From contig NZ_WFKM01000003.1 in the NCBI RefSeq assembly GCF_011007365.1, positions 434,001 to 498,000 on the forward strand: a stretch of 64,000 nt of DNA. The letters run 5' to 3'. Source of the stretch: Sphingobacterium sp. xlx-96. GTDB taxonomy: Bacteria; Bacteroidota; Bacteroidia; Sphingobacteriales; Sphingobacteriaceae. The notes below the pieces were generated by a model that ran no database searches, was not told the DNA's origin, and was given only the letters and a program-made list of their open reading frames with translations. The translations under genes and the position numbers were made by a program. Shown here piece after piece: positions 26,949 to 36,134 of this stretch; positions within the stretch are counted from its first letter, which is position 1, and each line of letters starts with the position of its first letter.

Positions 26949-28325
26949 TTAAGCAGCAATGGCTGTCTTTTGCTCCGATCGCGATATATACACTAATATA
27001 ACTACACTTGCAAGCGCGTACAAAAATAAGAGTCCCAAACTCAGATTCCCTACGGCCCATTCTGAGGGAAGCAACTCATTCAGTACTGTCATAAACGACA
27101 GTCCGATACCTCCACCCAAAAAATAACTGGTACTCGTCAAGCTGGAAACTACGCCGTAATTGGAAGGATCTACATCACGTATACTCAATACAGCCATGCT
27201 TGTAAAACAAAAAGTAATTCCAACACCCGAAATACAGGCTGCACCGATCAATACCATGGACAATGGATGCCCCAAATAAAGAGCTCCCCACAACACAATC
27301 GCACCTACAAGCAAGAAAGACCAACCCAATACGCCCATCTGAGCAGAATTAACACGCTTAGAGACCGACGGAAGTACGAATTTGGCAATAAGTGCCGAAA
27401 GCACGCTAAACGGCACCAACATCAGACCTGCCGAGGCAGCTGTATGTCCCATATCACTTTGTAACATCAAAGAAATCAAGAATAAAAAGCCAATAAAGAA
27501 AGCTCCTTGAATAAAGAACACCAAATTGGAGATCACCACAGAAGGGTGGTTAAATAAACTGAGCTTTATCAAGGGTTCTGACACGGTCTTTAACCTATAA
27601 ATAACGATCCCCAATAAAAGGAGCCCTATCAAAATAGAACCGATAACGATTGTTGGGGTCTCTTTGAAATCTGGCAATTGATGCGAACCGTAAGCAAGGC
27701 TTAGCAACCCCAGCACCAGCAAAATTCCGGACAAGGTATCCGTACGCTGTGAATCTGCAGAAGCTTCATCCTTCGGTATGTAAAAGTAAGCCAGCAAAAG
27801 CGTAACGGCCAAAATAGGGACATTGATCAAAAATACCCAGTGCCAACTCAGGTATGTACTTAATAACCCTCCTATGGACAGTCCACTTCCCGATCCTATT
27901 GCAGCGAAAGAGCTGAAAACTCCGATCGCTCGATTACGCTCCTGCGTCTCCCTAAAGGTGTTTGTTATAATGGACGAAGATGCAGGCATAATAAATGCGG
28001 CACCCAAGCCCTGCAAAGCGCGAAAAATAGCCAATGATTCAAAAGAAGTCGACAGCCCTGCTCCCAGCGAGGTTAGCATAAATACCAAACCTCCCCAAAG
28101 AAAGACCTTCTTACGTCCCTTCTGATCCGACATCCTTCCTCCGATGATCAAGAATCCTCCAAAAAGAAGGACATACAAAGTCTGTAGCCATTGGGCCTGT
28201 TCTACCCCAATGTGAAACTGCTCCTGGATAGATGGAATAGTCAAATTTATAATCGCAATATCCAACGCTTCCACAAAAGTGGCCACAGAGGCTATTATTA
28301 AAATAAGGTTCTTTCGTAACTGCAT
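26949..28325 (-). CDS. MFS transporter, DHA2 (EmrB/QacA-like) drug exporter family
   Basis: The protein has 458 residues from the ATG at 28325 and shows the 14-helix DHA2 layout. Visible motifs are the helix-1 motif VEALDIAIINLTIPSI, QWLQTLYVLLFGGFLIIGGRMSD with RMSDQKGRKKVF (motif A), and the motif C-like region GSGLSIGGLLSTYLSWHWVF. A longer frame exists from a TTG at 28361, but the -7 box at 28343-28350 lies inside it, so the internal ATG is the better start. It probably exports toxic compounds using the proton gradient. It is divergent from the aldo/keto reductase gene and convergent with the Fsr-like gene. Confidence 0.92.
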   Translation of the reverse strand: MQLRKNLILIIASVATFVEALDIAIINLTIPSIQEQFHIGVEQAQWLQTLYVLLFGGFLIIGGRMSDQKGRKKVFLWGGLVFMLTSLGAGLSTSFESLAIFRALQGLGAAFIMPASSSIITNTFRETQERNRAIGVFSSFAAIGSGSGLSIGGLLSTYLSWHWVFLINVPILAVTLLLAYFYIPKDEASADSQRTDTLSGILLVLGLLSLAYGSHQLPDFKETPTIVIGSILIGLLLLGIVIYRLKTVSEPLIKLSLFNHPSVVISNLVFFIQGAFFIGFLFLISLMLQSDMGHTAASAGLMLVPFSVLSALIAKFVLPSVSKRVNSAQMGVLGWSFLLVGAIVLWGALYLGHPLSMVLIGAACISGVGITFCFTSMAVLSIRDVDPSNYGVVSSLTSTSYFLGGGIGLSFMTVLNELLPSEWAVGNLSLGLLFLYALASVVILVYISRSEQKTAIAA

Positions 28326-28342
28326 TATCAGAAAATTTTCGG

Positions 28343-28350
28343 CAAAGGTA
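28343..28350 (-). promoter_or_regulatory. Promoter -7 element of the DHA2 transporter
   Basis: On the minus strand this is TACCTTTG, an exact TAnnTTTG match, 17 bases before the chosen ATG at 28325. It gives a predicted leader of about 13 bases. Confidence 0.6.
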
Positions 28351-28443
28351 CTCTTTATCAAACAAACAGAATAAGATACTTCCCATTTTGTTTATCTTTA
28401 TAGGTATAATAATGCACACAACACCTCAAATCACTAGAAAAAC

Positions 28444-29427
28444 ATGGAATTCAGAAAATTAGGCAACTCAGATATAGACGTATCCGTAATTACTTTCGGG
28501 GCTTGGGCCGCCGGCGGCTGGATGTGGGGCAGTACAGATCGTAAAGAAGCCATCGAAGCCATTAAAGCATCCTACCACGAAGGTGTTACCTCCATTGACA
28601 CGGCTCCGATATATGGTCAGGGAGTTAGCGAGGAGATCGTTGGCGAAGCCATTAAAGGCATACCCCGTGACAAAGTACAATTACTTACCAAATTCGGTAT
28701 GCGATGGGACCTTGAGCAACCCAAGGGTATATTGGCAATGCACAGCAAAAATAATGAAGGGCTTCCCATAGATATTTACAAATATGCCGGCAAAGAGAGC
28801 GTCATCAAAGAAACCGAAGCCAGCTTGAAAAGGCTAGGTACAGATTATATCGATCTGATGCAAATTCACTGGCCCGATGTCACCACACCAATAGACGAAA
28901 CGATGGAAGCCTTAGAAACACTAATTCAACAAGGCAAGATCCGTGCAGCCGGTGTGAGCAACTATACGACAGACCAAGTCAAAGAGGCGCGTCACACCTT
29001 AGACATTGTAAGCAATCAAGTACCTTACAGCATGCTTAACAGAGGCATAGAACAAGAACTAGTACCTTATGCTCAGGAAAATAATCTAAGTATCATTGCA
29101 TATAGCCCTATGGAAAGAGGTCTACTCACCGGTAAATACTTTAATAAGCTCACCCTACAAGAGGGAGATCATCGCAACCAATATTTCAAAAACTTTGATC
29201 TGGCAAAAGTCAAGTCCTTCCTCGATCAAATCGCACCATTGGCCAAAGAGAAGCAAGCATCGTTATCCCAACTTGTATTACGATGGACTAGCCTACAGCC
29301 TGCTATTACAGTAGTTTTAGCAGGAGCACGTAATGCAACACAAGCTATTGAAAATGCAAAAGCTTTCCAGGTTAATCTATCACAGGATGAATTACAATTC
29401 ATTCGCGAGGAGCTAGACAAGATTTAG
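28444..29427 (+). CDS. Aldo/keto reductase
   Basis: This 327-residue cytoplasmic NADPH-dependent oxidoreductase has a complete catalytic tetrad: D52 and Y57 in SIDTAPIYGQG, K83 in LLTKFG, and His in MQIHWPD. The cofactor-binding end (LRWTSLQPAITVVLAGARNATQ) is typical. It belongs to the branch that includes Tas/YajO-like and general stress-type reductases; the substrate is unknown. It has its own transcript, diverging from the DHA2 exporter (118 bp between start codons). Its stop codon is the first three bases of a long palindromic terminator. Confidence 0.95.
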   Translation: MEFRKLGNSDIDVSVITFGAWAAGGWMWGSTDRKEAIEAIKASYHEGVTSIDTAPIYGQGVSEEIVGEAIKGIPRDKVQLLTKFGMRWDLEQPKGILAMHSKNNEGLPIDIYKYAGKESVIKETEASLKRLGTDYIDLMQIHWPDVTTPIDETMEALETLIQQGKIRAAGVSNYTTDQVKEARHTLDIVSNQVPYSMLNRGIEQELVPYAQENNLSIIAYSPMERGLLTGKYFNKLTLQEGDHRNQYFKNFDLAKVKSFLDQIAPLAKEKQASLSQLVLRWTSLQPAITVVLAGARNATQAIENAKAFQVNLSQDELQFIREELDKI

Positions 29428-29476
29428 CTATTAAAAAAGTCATCCCGCTATAGCGGGATGACTTTTTTAATAGCTA
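29425..29476. terminator. 52-bp perfect palindrome joining two stop codons, bidirectional terminator
   Basis: Bases 29425-29450 pair without mismatch with 29451-29476. It contains a GC core (TCATCCCGC/GCGGGATGA) and A6/T6 flanks that give a T run in both directions. Its first three bases are the aldo/keto reductase stop TAG, and its last three are the TAG stop of the facing QorB-like gene. Confidence 0.93.
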
Positions 29477-30337
29477 CGCATAATACGCCTCAAGGAAGTT
29501 TTTAACCTGTAAAGGAGTTCTACCTAAAATAGCTTCGAGATCCATTCCCGTCTTATCAAACTCTCCTGCCTTTATACTTTTTAATATTCCAACAAAGAGA
29601 CCTACAACGATCGGCGGCAAACCAGCATCGAGCAATGCCTGCTGGTATTCTGTATCCGAGACATTCAAATACATTATCTTCAATTTGAGAACATCGCCCA
29701 ATTGATCAGCGATCTCCTGAAAGCAAACACGTTGACCATTCACCAGATCTATTATTCTATTCTCAAATCCATCATTTACTAATACGTTTGCCGCCGCTTG
29801 CGCTAAGTCGTTACGGGATGTAAAGGCCACGGGGGTATCACCCGCTGGGGCAAAGAGGACTTTTCCTTCCCGGATAGCAGGACCGATAATATCAGGCAAC
29901 ATATCCATATATATACCATTGCGTAGAATAGTGTAGGTCAAGCCACTCGCGATCAACAGATCCTCCGTAGTCTTATAAACAGGCATCAACCCATTGGGCG
30001 AATCTCCAGCTGTAGATTGGTATTGAAAACTTGTAAAAATCACATGATTTACTTTGGCCGCCTTGGCTGCCGCGATCACATTTTGATGATGTGACGCTCT
30101 ATTCTCCAAATCACTAGAAGAAACAAAAAGAAGCTTTTCAACGCCTTTAAAAGCATTAACCAAGGATTTATAGTCATTATAATCTCCAATTTTTACCTCC
30201 ACTCCTCTTTCGGCCCATGATTTTGCTTTTTCATGATTCCTACTTAATACCGTTAGTTTGCTTGCTCCTTCCTGTTGCAAAAAAGCTTCTGCCGCAGCAT
30301 TTCCCAAATGCCCTGTTACCCCTGTTATTAAATACAT
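29474..30337 (-). CDS. NmrA-like NAD(P)-binding oxidoreductase, QorB-type quinone reductase
   Basis: This 287-residue atypical SDR has the Rossmann start MYLITGVTGHLGNAAAE. The body (VSSSDLENRASHHQNVIAAAKAA, then TSFQYQST) follows the QorB (YtfG) family, NAD(P)H:quinone reductases. The classical YxxxK pair is replaced, as in that family. It is divergent from an HxlR-type regulator, the arrangement known for qorB/qorR, with a palindrome over its promoter, so quinone- or electrophile-responsive control is likely. The stop codon lies in the shared palindromic terminator. Confidence 0.9.
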   Translation of the reverse strand: MYLITGVTGHLGNAAAEAFLQQEGASKLTVLSRNHEKAKSWAERGVEVKIGDYNDYKSLVNAFKGVEKLLFVSSSDLENRASHHQNVIAAAKAAKVNHVIFTSFQYQSTAGDSPNGLMPVYKTTEDLLIASGLTYTILRNGIYMDMLPDIIGPAIREGKVLFAPAGDTPVAFTSRNDLAQAAANVLVNDGFENRIIDLVNGQRVCFQEIADQLGDVLKLKIMYLNVSDTEYQQALLDAGLPPIVVGLFVGILKSIKAGEFDKTGMDLEAILGRTPLQVKNFLEAYYA

Positions 30338-30361
30338 AGTTGTTATATTTTAATTTTTTAT

Positions 30362-30386
30362 ACTTACTTTTGGTAAGTCAAAGGTA
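30362..30386 (-). promoter_or_regulatory. Promoter and probable HxlR-type operator of the QorB-like gene
   Basis: On the minus strand TACCTTTG (30379-30386) is an exact -7 element. Directly downstream, over the predicted start, lies an inverted repeat ACTTAC-N5-GTAAGT (30362-30378), close in style to the TTACT/AGTAA operators of YodB-type HxlR regulators. Repression by the adjacent HxlR gene is inferred. Confidence 0.6.
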
Positions 30387-30483
30387 AAAAGTAAGCTATA
30401 GATATACAAGAACTTAGCTCTTCGTAATTCACTTACCTAGAGGTTAGCATTACTGATTATCAGCACAATAATTTTTGATAAGT

Positions 30484-30837
30484 ATGAATAATTTTTCAGA
30501 TGCGAGCTCCTGTCCTGTACGCAATGTCCTCGATCGACTTTCCGACAAATGGACCATATTGGTTATTTTGGTTCTCGGTGAGACAGGCACCATGAGATTC
30601 AATGAGATTCACAAGCAGATTGGCGACATCTCCGAAAAAATGTTGACGGTATCACTGCGTAAACTGGAAGCCGATGGTCTTATTTCGCGTGAAGTTTATC
30701 CAGTCATTCCTCCTAGAGTAGAGTATAACCTGACTCCCTTGGGACAAGAATTACTTCCATTAATCGATACGATCAGCAACTGGGCCAATCGGCATATGCA
30801 ACAAATATTAACGAATAGGCAACAATATAACGGATAA
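30484..30837 (+). CDS. HxlR-family transcriptional regulator
   Basis: The 117-residue protein is a winged-helix regulator: a helix-turn-helix with LSDKWTILVILVLGETGTMRF, then FNEIHKQIGDISEKMLTVSLRKLEADGLISREVYP, and the wing PPRVEYNLTPLG. Cys10, in SSCPVRNVL, is at the conserved N-terminal position that senses quinones or oxidants in several HxlR proteins (QorR, YodB). I start it at ATG 30484; an upstream TTG at 30475 would add three residues. It is divergent from the QorB-like gene and most likely represses it. It ends two bases before the stop of a convergent gene, with no terminator between. Confidence 0.93.
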   Translation: MNNFSDASSCPVRNVLDRLSDKWTILVILVLGETGTMRFNEIHKQIGDISEKMLTVSLRKLEADGLISREVYPVIPPRVEYNLTPLGQELLPLIDTISNWANRHMQQILTNRQQYNG

Positions 30838-30839
30838 AG

Positions 30840-33509
30840 CTATTTAAAATTAAACACGGCCCTCAGCACAGCCATTCTTCCCCGCAAGTCGTAACTGTTC
30901 TGTGCTTGCATATTTGCCGAGATGGTATAGGTTTCAAACTTTTTAATATTCCCGATATTAGAAAGGTTCAATTCAAAATCTGTGTTCCACTTTTTATGCC
31001 TATATCGGACAAAAGTATCAAAAAACACATAGCTGATATTCTTCAATCCAGGTTGACGGGTATATAGATGACGGGCACTCACATTGAAATGAAATACGCG
31101 ATACATTGTAATAGGGAACCCCATATTCTGCGATAGACTAAACGTATTCCGGTCCAGTCCATCAGCTCCTTCCAGCTGTCGGGTCGTATTCCATGATAGC
31201 TGACTTCTGTAGGATAAATTAACCGACTTCCATAACCGGGCTTCCATAGATGGAGTCAGGTTGTAGGCTATATTTTGAAAAGGAAGCAGCTCCTTGTTAA
31301 AAAGTTGATTATAATCTGTCAAGCTCCAACTGAAACCAAGTTTAACCGTACTCGCCAATGGAAATATATATTTATCTACACCAAGACTCGCATTATAGGA
31401 GTTAACTTTGTTTTCCTGAGCAATCAATTCTGTCTGTGTAATATCATCATTAATCTCATTGGATAGCATCGTAGTGGATAAAGAGTTGCTGTAGTTTATC
31501 CCGAAATTTACAAACAACAACTTCACTGTCTTAGAAAGCTTATAGTTCAATCCCAGATTATTACTTCTATTTTCATTAATCCCACCACTATTACTTGCCA
31601 ACGTTCTATAATTTCTTAGAATCAATCCACGGTACACATTTTCTATATTGCCAAAACTATTCCCTCTTTGGTACGAAAAACTCAGCTCATCCTCCCGCCT
31701 GACGATATACTTTGCGTCAAATGCAGGATTAAAAAGAAGCTTGTTTTGGGTCTGGTCCAGGCCAAAATATGGGTCACTATAACCCGTCCGCTGCAAAGAC
31801 AATGGAAGCGACAATCGGGAGGAAAATCGATTCATACGCCATTCGTATTCTGCACGAACGAAAAGCGACGATCGGAGCCAATGCATATCATTTTGCGAAG
31901 AGTCTATATCCACATCAACCACCTTCCCGGCCGTAGATACGGCTATCACAGAGCTCAGCTTTTGATCTTCAATAGACAACCCAGCGCTATAATACTGTCC
32001 TATCCTTCCTTTTGGGAGTCTATATCCCACAGTAGCCTGTGTAAAAAGAGTAGGTACCTTTAACCGTTGCAGTGTTTCATTATACGGTACTCCCGCATTA
32101 AAAATGTCTGGAAAAACACCTGGATTCAATGACAGTATCTGTGGTTTATTCGCATAGCTAAAATACCAATTGACCTGAATGATATCCCCATTCTTAAGTA
32201 CAGGAACATATTCCAACTGATTCGAAAATCCTTTAATCTCGTGTTCCCGTCTTACATTTATCAACCCATTGTTACTATAGATATCGGCCGATCCATCCTC
32301 TTGTTCGTACTCTAGCGACAATGCATTACTGATATAAGCATTAGAAGCATTCTTATTCATATTCAGTCTTAACGCCCCCAGCCATTCCTTAATGGAAGTA
32401 GCCTGTCTTTCATCAAAGGAATAAACGTTCTCTCCGGTATTGTAGGATGTATTTCCAGCATATTCCAGTGTATTCCTGTCCCGCAACAGCTGAATGTTCG
32501 ATTTTAACTGCCAGTCCTTTTTCAAGTTCACTAAATTATTTGCATCCAGCGCGACCGAATTGTTCATAAAATAATTCGATTTCGCCAAGGGAGGCGCCCC
32601 CACTGTTCCTAAAGATAGAAGGTTATTCACGGCAGAAGTCCCCATACTAGATAGAACAGTCTGTTTGTTAAAACCAGAGAATCCCCCACTTAGGTCGTTT
32701 CCGATATTATTACCCTGCAATACATTCAGAAGTTTATGCTTCTTATTGAATAAGATTGCATTAACCTCCCCGTCGTATTGCTTTGGTAATCCTCCACCCA
32801 ATTTGACCTGACCGGTCAGCTTAAGCTTTGCATCATCTTTAATCACGAGGTTAAGCGCTACCTCATCCGTATATCGTTTGTTTTTAAGCACCTTTTTATG
32901 CTCATGGTTATTGAGCACCTGTACATCCTGCACCATTTTATGCGGTATTGTTTTTGAACCTATCGCATAGCGGTCATCCAGAAGATCGTCTCCATCGATA
33001 TAAAAATTAGAGATCGACTTGCCTTGGTATTTTATTTGTCCCGATTCCGAGACCTCTACGCCGGGCATTCGTTTTAATACATCCCCTATGGATCGATCTT
33101 CCTCCTTCGCAAAAGACGACACATTATAAGCCAACGTATCACCGATACGATGTACACGAGGTCTGCTCTTTACATCCACGTCTTCCAAACGTATAGAAGC
33201 CTGTTCCAGCTCTATCCGCAACTTCTGCACAGGGCCCAAGGGGACAGACTTCTTTTTGTAGCCAAGATGATTGATTTCCAGATAAGCTTCTGCTATATCT
33301 CTGCTCGTGGTCAGCACGAAATTACCCTCTTTATCCGATGCTTTAAAAGCAATTATCTTATGCTCCGAGGATTTAAGTAATACGGTAATGGCTTTCAGTG
33401 GTTCCTGCGAGTTCTTATCGACCAATACCCCTTGGATAGTAGATTGCTGCGCCAAAGTTTCAAAAGCTGTGCATATAAAAAGGAAGAAAACGGCTAGTCT
33501 TATCAACAT
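30840..33509 (-). CDS. Outer-membrane beta-barrel protein with CarboxypepD-like and plug domains (TonB-receptor-like)
   Basis: The 889-residue protein has a signal peptide (ending ETLAQ). A carboxypeptidase regulatory-like domain follows (QGVLVDKNSQEPLKAITVLLK, residues 24-100), then a plug-like segment (SIGDVLKRMPGVEVSESGQIKYQGKSISNFYIDGDDL, about 140-200). About 650 residues of alternating strands follow, typical of the OMP_b-brl_3/DUF-type TonB-dependent receptors of Bacteroidota. No TonB box is obvious. It directly follows a GLPGLI gene (2-bp gap), a pair that recurs in this phylum and whose job is unknown, though peptide or metal handling has been suggested for some. It is convergent with the HxlR gene. 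Confidence 0.88.
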   Translation of the reverse strand: MLIRLAVFFLFICTAFETLAQQSTIQGVLVDKNSQEPLKAITVLLKSSEHKIIAFKASDKEGNFVLTTSRDIAEAYLEINHLGYKKKSVPLGPVQKLRIELEQASIRLEDVDVKSRPRVHRIGDTLAYNVSSFAKEEDRSIGDVLKRMPGVEVSESGQIKYQGKSISNFYIDGDDLLDDRYAIGSKTIPHKMVQDVQVLNNHEHKKVLKNKRYTDEVALNLVIKDDAKLKLTGQVKLGGGLPKQYDGEVNAILFNKKHKLLNVLQGNNIGNDLSGGFSGFNKQTVLSSMGTSAVNNLLSLGTVGAPPLAKSNYFMNNSVALDANNLVNLKKDWQLKSNIQLLRDRNTLEYAGNTSYNTGENVYSFDERQATSIKEWLGALRLNMNKNASNAYISNALSLEYEQEDGSADIYSNNGLINVRREHEIKGFSNQLEYVPVLKNGDIIQVNWYFSYANKPQILSLNPGVFPDIFNAGVPYNETLQRLKVPTLFTQATVGYRLPKGRIGQYYSAGLSIEDQKLSSVIAVSTAGKVVDVDIDSSQNDMHWLRSSLFVRAEYEWRMNRFSSRLSLPLSLQRTGYSDPYFGLDQTQNKLLFNPAFDAKYIVRREDELSFSYQRGNSFGNIENVYRGLILRNYRTLASNSGGINENRSNNLGLNYKLSKTVKLLFVNFGINYSNSLSTTMLSNEINDDITQTELIAQENKVNSYNASLGVDKYIFPLASTVKLGFSWSLTDYNQLFNKELLPFQNIAYNLTPSMEARLWKSVNLSYRSQLSWNTTRQLEGADGLDRNTFSLSQNMGFPITMYRVFHFNVSARHLYTRQPGLKNISYVFFDTFVRYRHKKWNTDFELNLSNIGNIKKFETYTISANMQAQNSYDLRGRMAVLRAVFNFK

Positions 33510-33511
33510 AC

Positions 33512-34402
33512 TTAAGGAGTCAGTTCAATCGGGTTATTTGTTGTTTTCGAAGGTTTATAACTATCATCATTCTTAACTGACATCGACTTAATCTTTGAGA
33601 CATCCATCGCCGGGTTTGATCCCCCTTTAGCGGCACGTCCTACTGCAACACCATTTGAACCTACCGAGATCATATTGCTACGACCACTTCTAGAATCCAT
33701 GTAAGCACTTGGATTCGCTCGGAACGCCTTTTCCAACTTTTCTACCTCCACGGCTGTAGATGGAATTGCCTTTGCAGAAGGCGCTATCCGAATAGTAGTT
33801 TCCGCTTCCAGTTTATCAAAACCGGCATAGGTAAACTCGACTTCTCCTTTATCATCTTTAGCAGATAGTATTAAGCCAGGTAAACCATGCAGCTTCCAGG
33901 GGCCTGCGGAAAAAGGAATGTCCGTGGTAAACCAAGCCGTATAATTACGGCCCTTAAATTTCGTGGTTGCCTTCTGGCAGTTGTACCCTCCTACTTCTTG
34001 AGATTCTTCAAATATCTCCCATTCTTGCTCTGGATACACTCCTGACAGGATAAATTCATCCGAAGCCACCCTCGCTATCTCGATCAACTGTTGTTCTGTT
34101 GGTTTGATAATATAAGATTCTTTAATAGCTGTTGTTCTATTTATAATGACAAGCTGTCCATCAAAAACGGGATCTTCTATCTGCGTCTTGACATCCTCTT
34201 GCATACGTGTGGCCGAGTAGCTGGTATAATAGGAATCCTTTTCGCCCAGGTAAGTCACTACTTCGTCCCTGACATGTTTATCTCGCTGGGTCGTGTCGTT
34301 CACATGTTTAAAGATATAATGCACTTTTGCCAAAGGCTTCTCTTGTGCTTTAGATAGTGTAGCCCACAGCACCATGAAGCTAAAAAACAGAATTCTTCTC
34401 AT
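33512..34402 (-). CDS. GLPGLI family protein
   Basis: This 296-residue exported protein has a signal peptide (ending LSKAQ) and the family-defining motif in GPWKLHGLPGLILSAKDDKG at about residue 165, just after the AWFTTDIPFSAGPWK strand. The C-terminal 40 residues are low in complexity and rich in Ser, Asn and Lys. The function of the family is unknown; it nearly always sits next to a carboxypeptidase-like TonB-receptor-type gene, as here, probably as one transcript. It may be periplasmic or held at the outer membrane. Confidence 0.93.
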   Translation of the reverse strand: MRRILFFSFMVLWATLSKAQEKPLAKVHYIFKHVNDTTQRDKHVRDEVVTYLGEKDSYYTSYSATRMQEDVKTQIEDPVFDGQLVIINRTTAIKESYIIKPTEQQLIEIARVASDEFILSGVYPEQEWEIFEESQEVGGYNCQKATTKFKGRNYTAWFTTDIPFSAGPWKLHGLPGLILSAKDDKGEVEFTYAGFDKLEAETTIRIAPSAKAIPSTAVEVEKLEKAFRANPSAYMDSRSGRSNMISVGSNGVAVGRAAKGGSNPAMDVSKIKSMSVKNDDSYKPSKTTNNPIELTP

Positions 34403-34679
34403 ATAATTACGGTTTAAAAGTAAATATACGATTTTTTCGTAATCAACAAATTATTAATTCACCTTTACTAAAAAATTATTTTTTTGTAACAAATTGTGAG
34501 TACAACAGACTTACTGTACAGATCACAGATTAATCTTAACAGCATAATGATAAAACAAATAATAATTTCTTCTATGCAAATAAACTTCTGCACATGCAAG
34601 GTATCTTGCCCACGGCAAGGCATGCGCTGTCATAACATAAACCAGGTAACATACCGCACACTATAACTATCGTCAGACT

Positions 34680-35186
34680 GTGAACCAATTAAACGAAAAA
34701 CTATTCTTAAACCGCCTGGAAGAGCACAAGAGTATCCTTCACAAAGTAGCCCGTATGTATATGGACAACAAAGAGGATCGTGAAGATCTCCATCAGGAAA
34801 TCATTGCACAACTGTGGAAATCCTATTCCAATTTCAAAGGAGATGCAGCCTTCTCTACCTGGATGTATCGTGTAGCTATTAATACCGCCATCACTTACTT
34901 CAAGAAAGACAAACGCCGTAGGGATAGGTATAACTACGCGCAAGCCGAAGAACCCGAAAATGAATCGTACGACAGTAAAAAAGATAAACAGCTTGAGATC
35001 TTCTATACAGCAGTACAGCAATTAAATCCGATAGAAAAAGCTTTAATCTTCTATTTCATGGAAGGGCTCTCCCACCGAGAAACCGGTACCCAGCTAGGAA
35101 TTAGTGAGGGTAATGTACGCGTGAAACTCAACCGAACGAAAGAAAAACTACAACATATAATAAAGAAATTTAATTATGAATCTTGA
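34680..35186 (+). CDS. ECF-type RNA polymerase sigma factor
   Basis: This 168-residue sigma-70 family protein has region 2 (NKEDREDLHQEIIAQLWKS, then FKGDAAFSTWMYRVAINTAI) and region 4 (LNPIEKALIFYFMEGLSHRE, then GISEGNVRVKLNRTKEKL). The frame begins with a GTG at 34680; there is no better upstream ATG. Its stop overlaps the next gene's start by 11 bp, so the two are translationally coupled, as expected for a sigma factor and its partner. It is divergent from the GLPGLI gene (277 bp between). Not of the FecI/SusC-linked type by context. Confidence 0.92.
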   Translation: MNQLNEKLFLNRLEEHKSILHKVARMYMDNKEDREDLHQEIIAQLWKSYSNFKGDAAFSTWMYRVAINTAITYFKKDKRRRDRYNYAQAEEPENESYDSKKDKQLEIFYTAVQQLNPIEKALIFYFMEGLSHRETGTQLGISEGNVRVKLNRTKEKLQHIIKKFNYES

Positions 35187-35793
35187 TGAACTAAAATCGG
35201 CTTGGAACGCAGAGAGCCCCCAAGATGTAAATATACCCACACACATCAAACAGCTACGCCAAGCCCAACATCCTTTGGATAAACTAAAGCGCAACATGAG
35301 AAATGAATGGTATATGCAGATCGCAGCCATTATATTTATGGCCTTTGCCCCGCAGTTATTTGAGATACACCCAAGCACTTACCTTATATACTATACGGCC
35401 TACACTGTCGTATTGATCGTTTCCATATATTATTTGAACATTTTTCGTTTATTTTACAAACGAATCAGCCATTATACGGCAGATACCAAAGATAATCTCA
35501 ACGAGATCTATTACGAATTCAAGCTAAATATTGAGCGCTATCATTCCTTCGGATTTCTATTGATTCCTTTCGTGCTTGTATGGGCCTCTGTGTATACGTA
35601 CAGTCGTCTTTTAGCAGAAGGACAAGACCTCTCTAATATGCCAGAGTCTGTAAAAAAAGCCTTTCTACTTATAGCATTCATTACCACAATTCTAGTTACG
35701 TTAGGTGTATTAGCCTGGACCAAATACTTCTATACGCCTTATACTAAACAGATAAAAACTGTTCTAGACGAATTGAAAAAGGACGAAGACTAA
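35176..35793 (+). CDS. Membrane protein, putative anti-sigma factor partner
   Basis: This 205-residue protein overlaps the sigma factor gene by 11 bp. The N-terminal 45 residues are soluble (MNLDELKSAWNAESPQDV), then hydrophobic spans lie at about 50-68, 72-90, 127-145 and 160-182. The short cytoplasmic N-terminus followed by membrane helices and the tight coupling suggest an anti-sigma factor, but I see no zinc-finger (ZAS) motif and no named domain. The C-terminus is charged (VLDELKKDED). Confidence 0.75.
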   Translation: MNLDELKSAWNAESPQDVNIPTHIKQLRQAQHPLDKLKRNMRNEWYMQIAAIIFMAFAPQLFEIHPSTYLIYYTAYTVVLIVSIYYLNIFRLFYKRISHYTADTKDNLNEIYYEFKLNIERYHSFGFLLIPFVLVWASVYTYSRLLAEGQDLSNMPESVKKAFLLIAFITTILVTLGVLAWTKYFYTPYTKQIKTVLDELKKDED

Positions 35794-35796
35794 AGC

Positions 35797-35822
35797 AGGT
35801 GTCGACCTGATGGTCGACACCT
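35797..35822. terminator. Stem-loop after the sigma/membrane-partner genes
   Basis: A perfect 10-bp stem (AGGTGTCGAC with GTCGACACCT) and 6-base loop start three bases after the stop codon. There is no T run after it, so it may stabilise the mRNA end or terminate with Rho. Confidence 0.5.
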
Positions 35823-36134
35823 ATAGAAACACCTGTGTATCAACAAAAAAAACAGCCGTTTTTGTGACAAACGATAAATCGATCGTAAAAAAATAAATTC
35901 CTAATCAAAGGCAAATTCCTTTCCTGATCGTATAAAAAGAACATTGGAACCACGTAGAAATCACTTTCACAAAACCACTTCGATTTTTGTAGCGGCAATC
36001 CTACAGTATATCTAGTTATTTTTTTTATAACTTTAGTTTAGGTTTTTTTTCCAAAATACCCTCTCAAATAACACTAAGAGAAATTTGGCAAAAAAACAGC
36101 TACTAATGAATCAAAAATTATAAAACTTAAAATC
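35823..36134. other. Non-coding stretch upstream of aqpZ
   Basis: Together with the stem-loop before it this forms a 341-bp gap. It is AT-rich with T-runs near 36010-36050. A weak -7-like TAACTTTA is at 36028-36035. I see no open frame or RNA gene. Confidence 0.5.
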
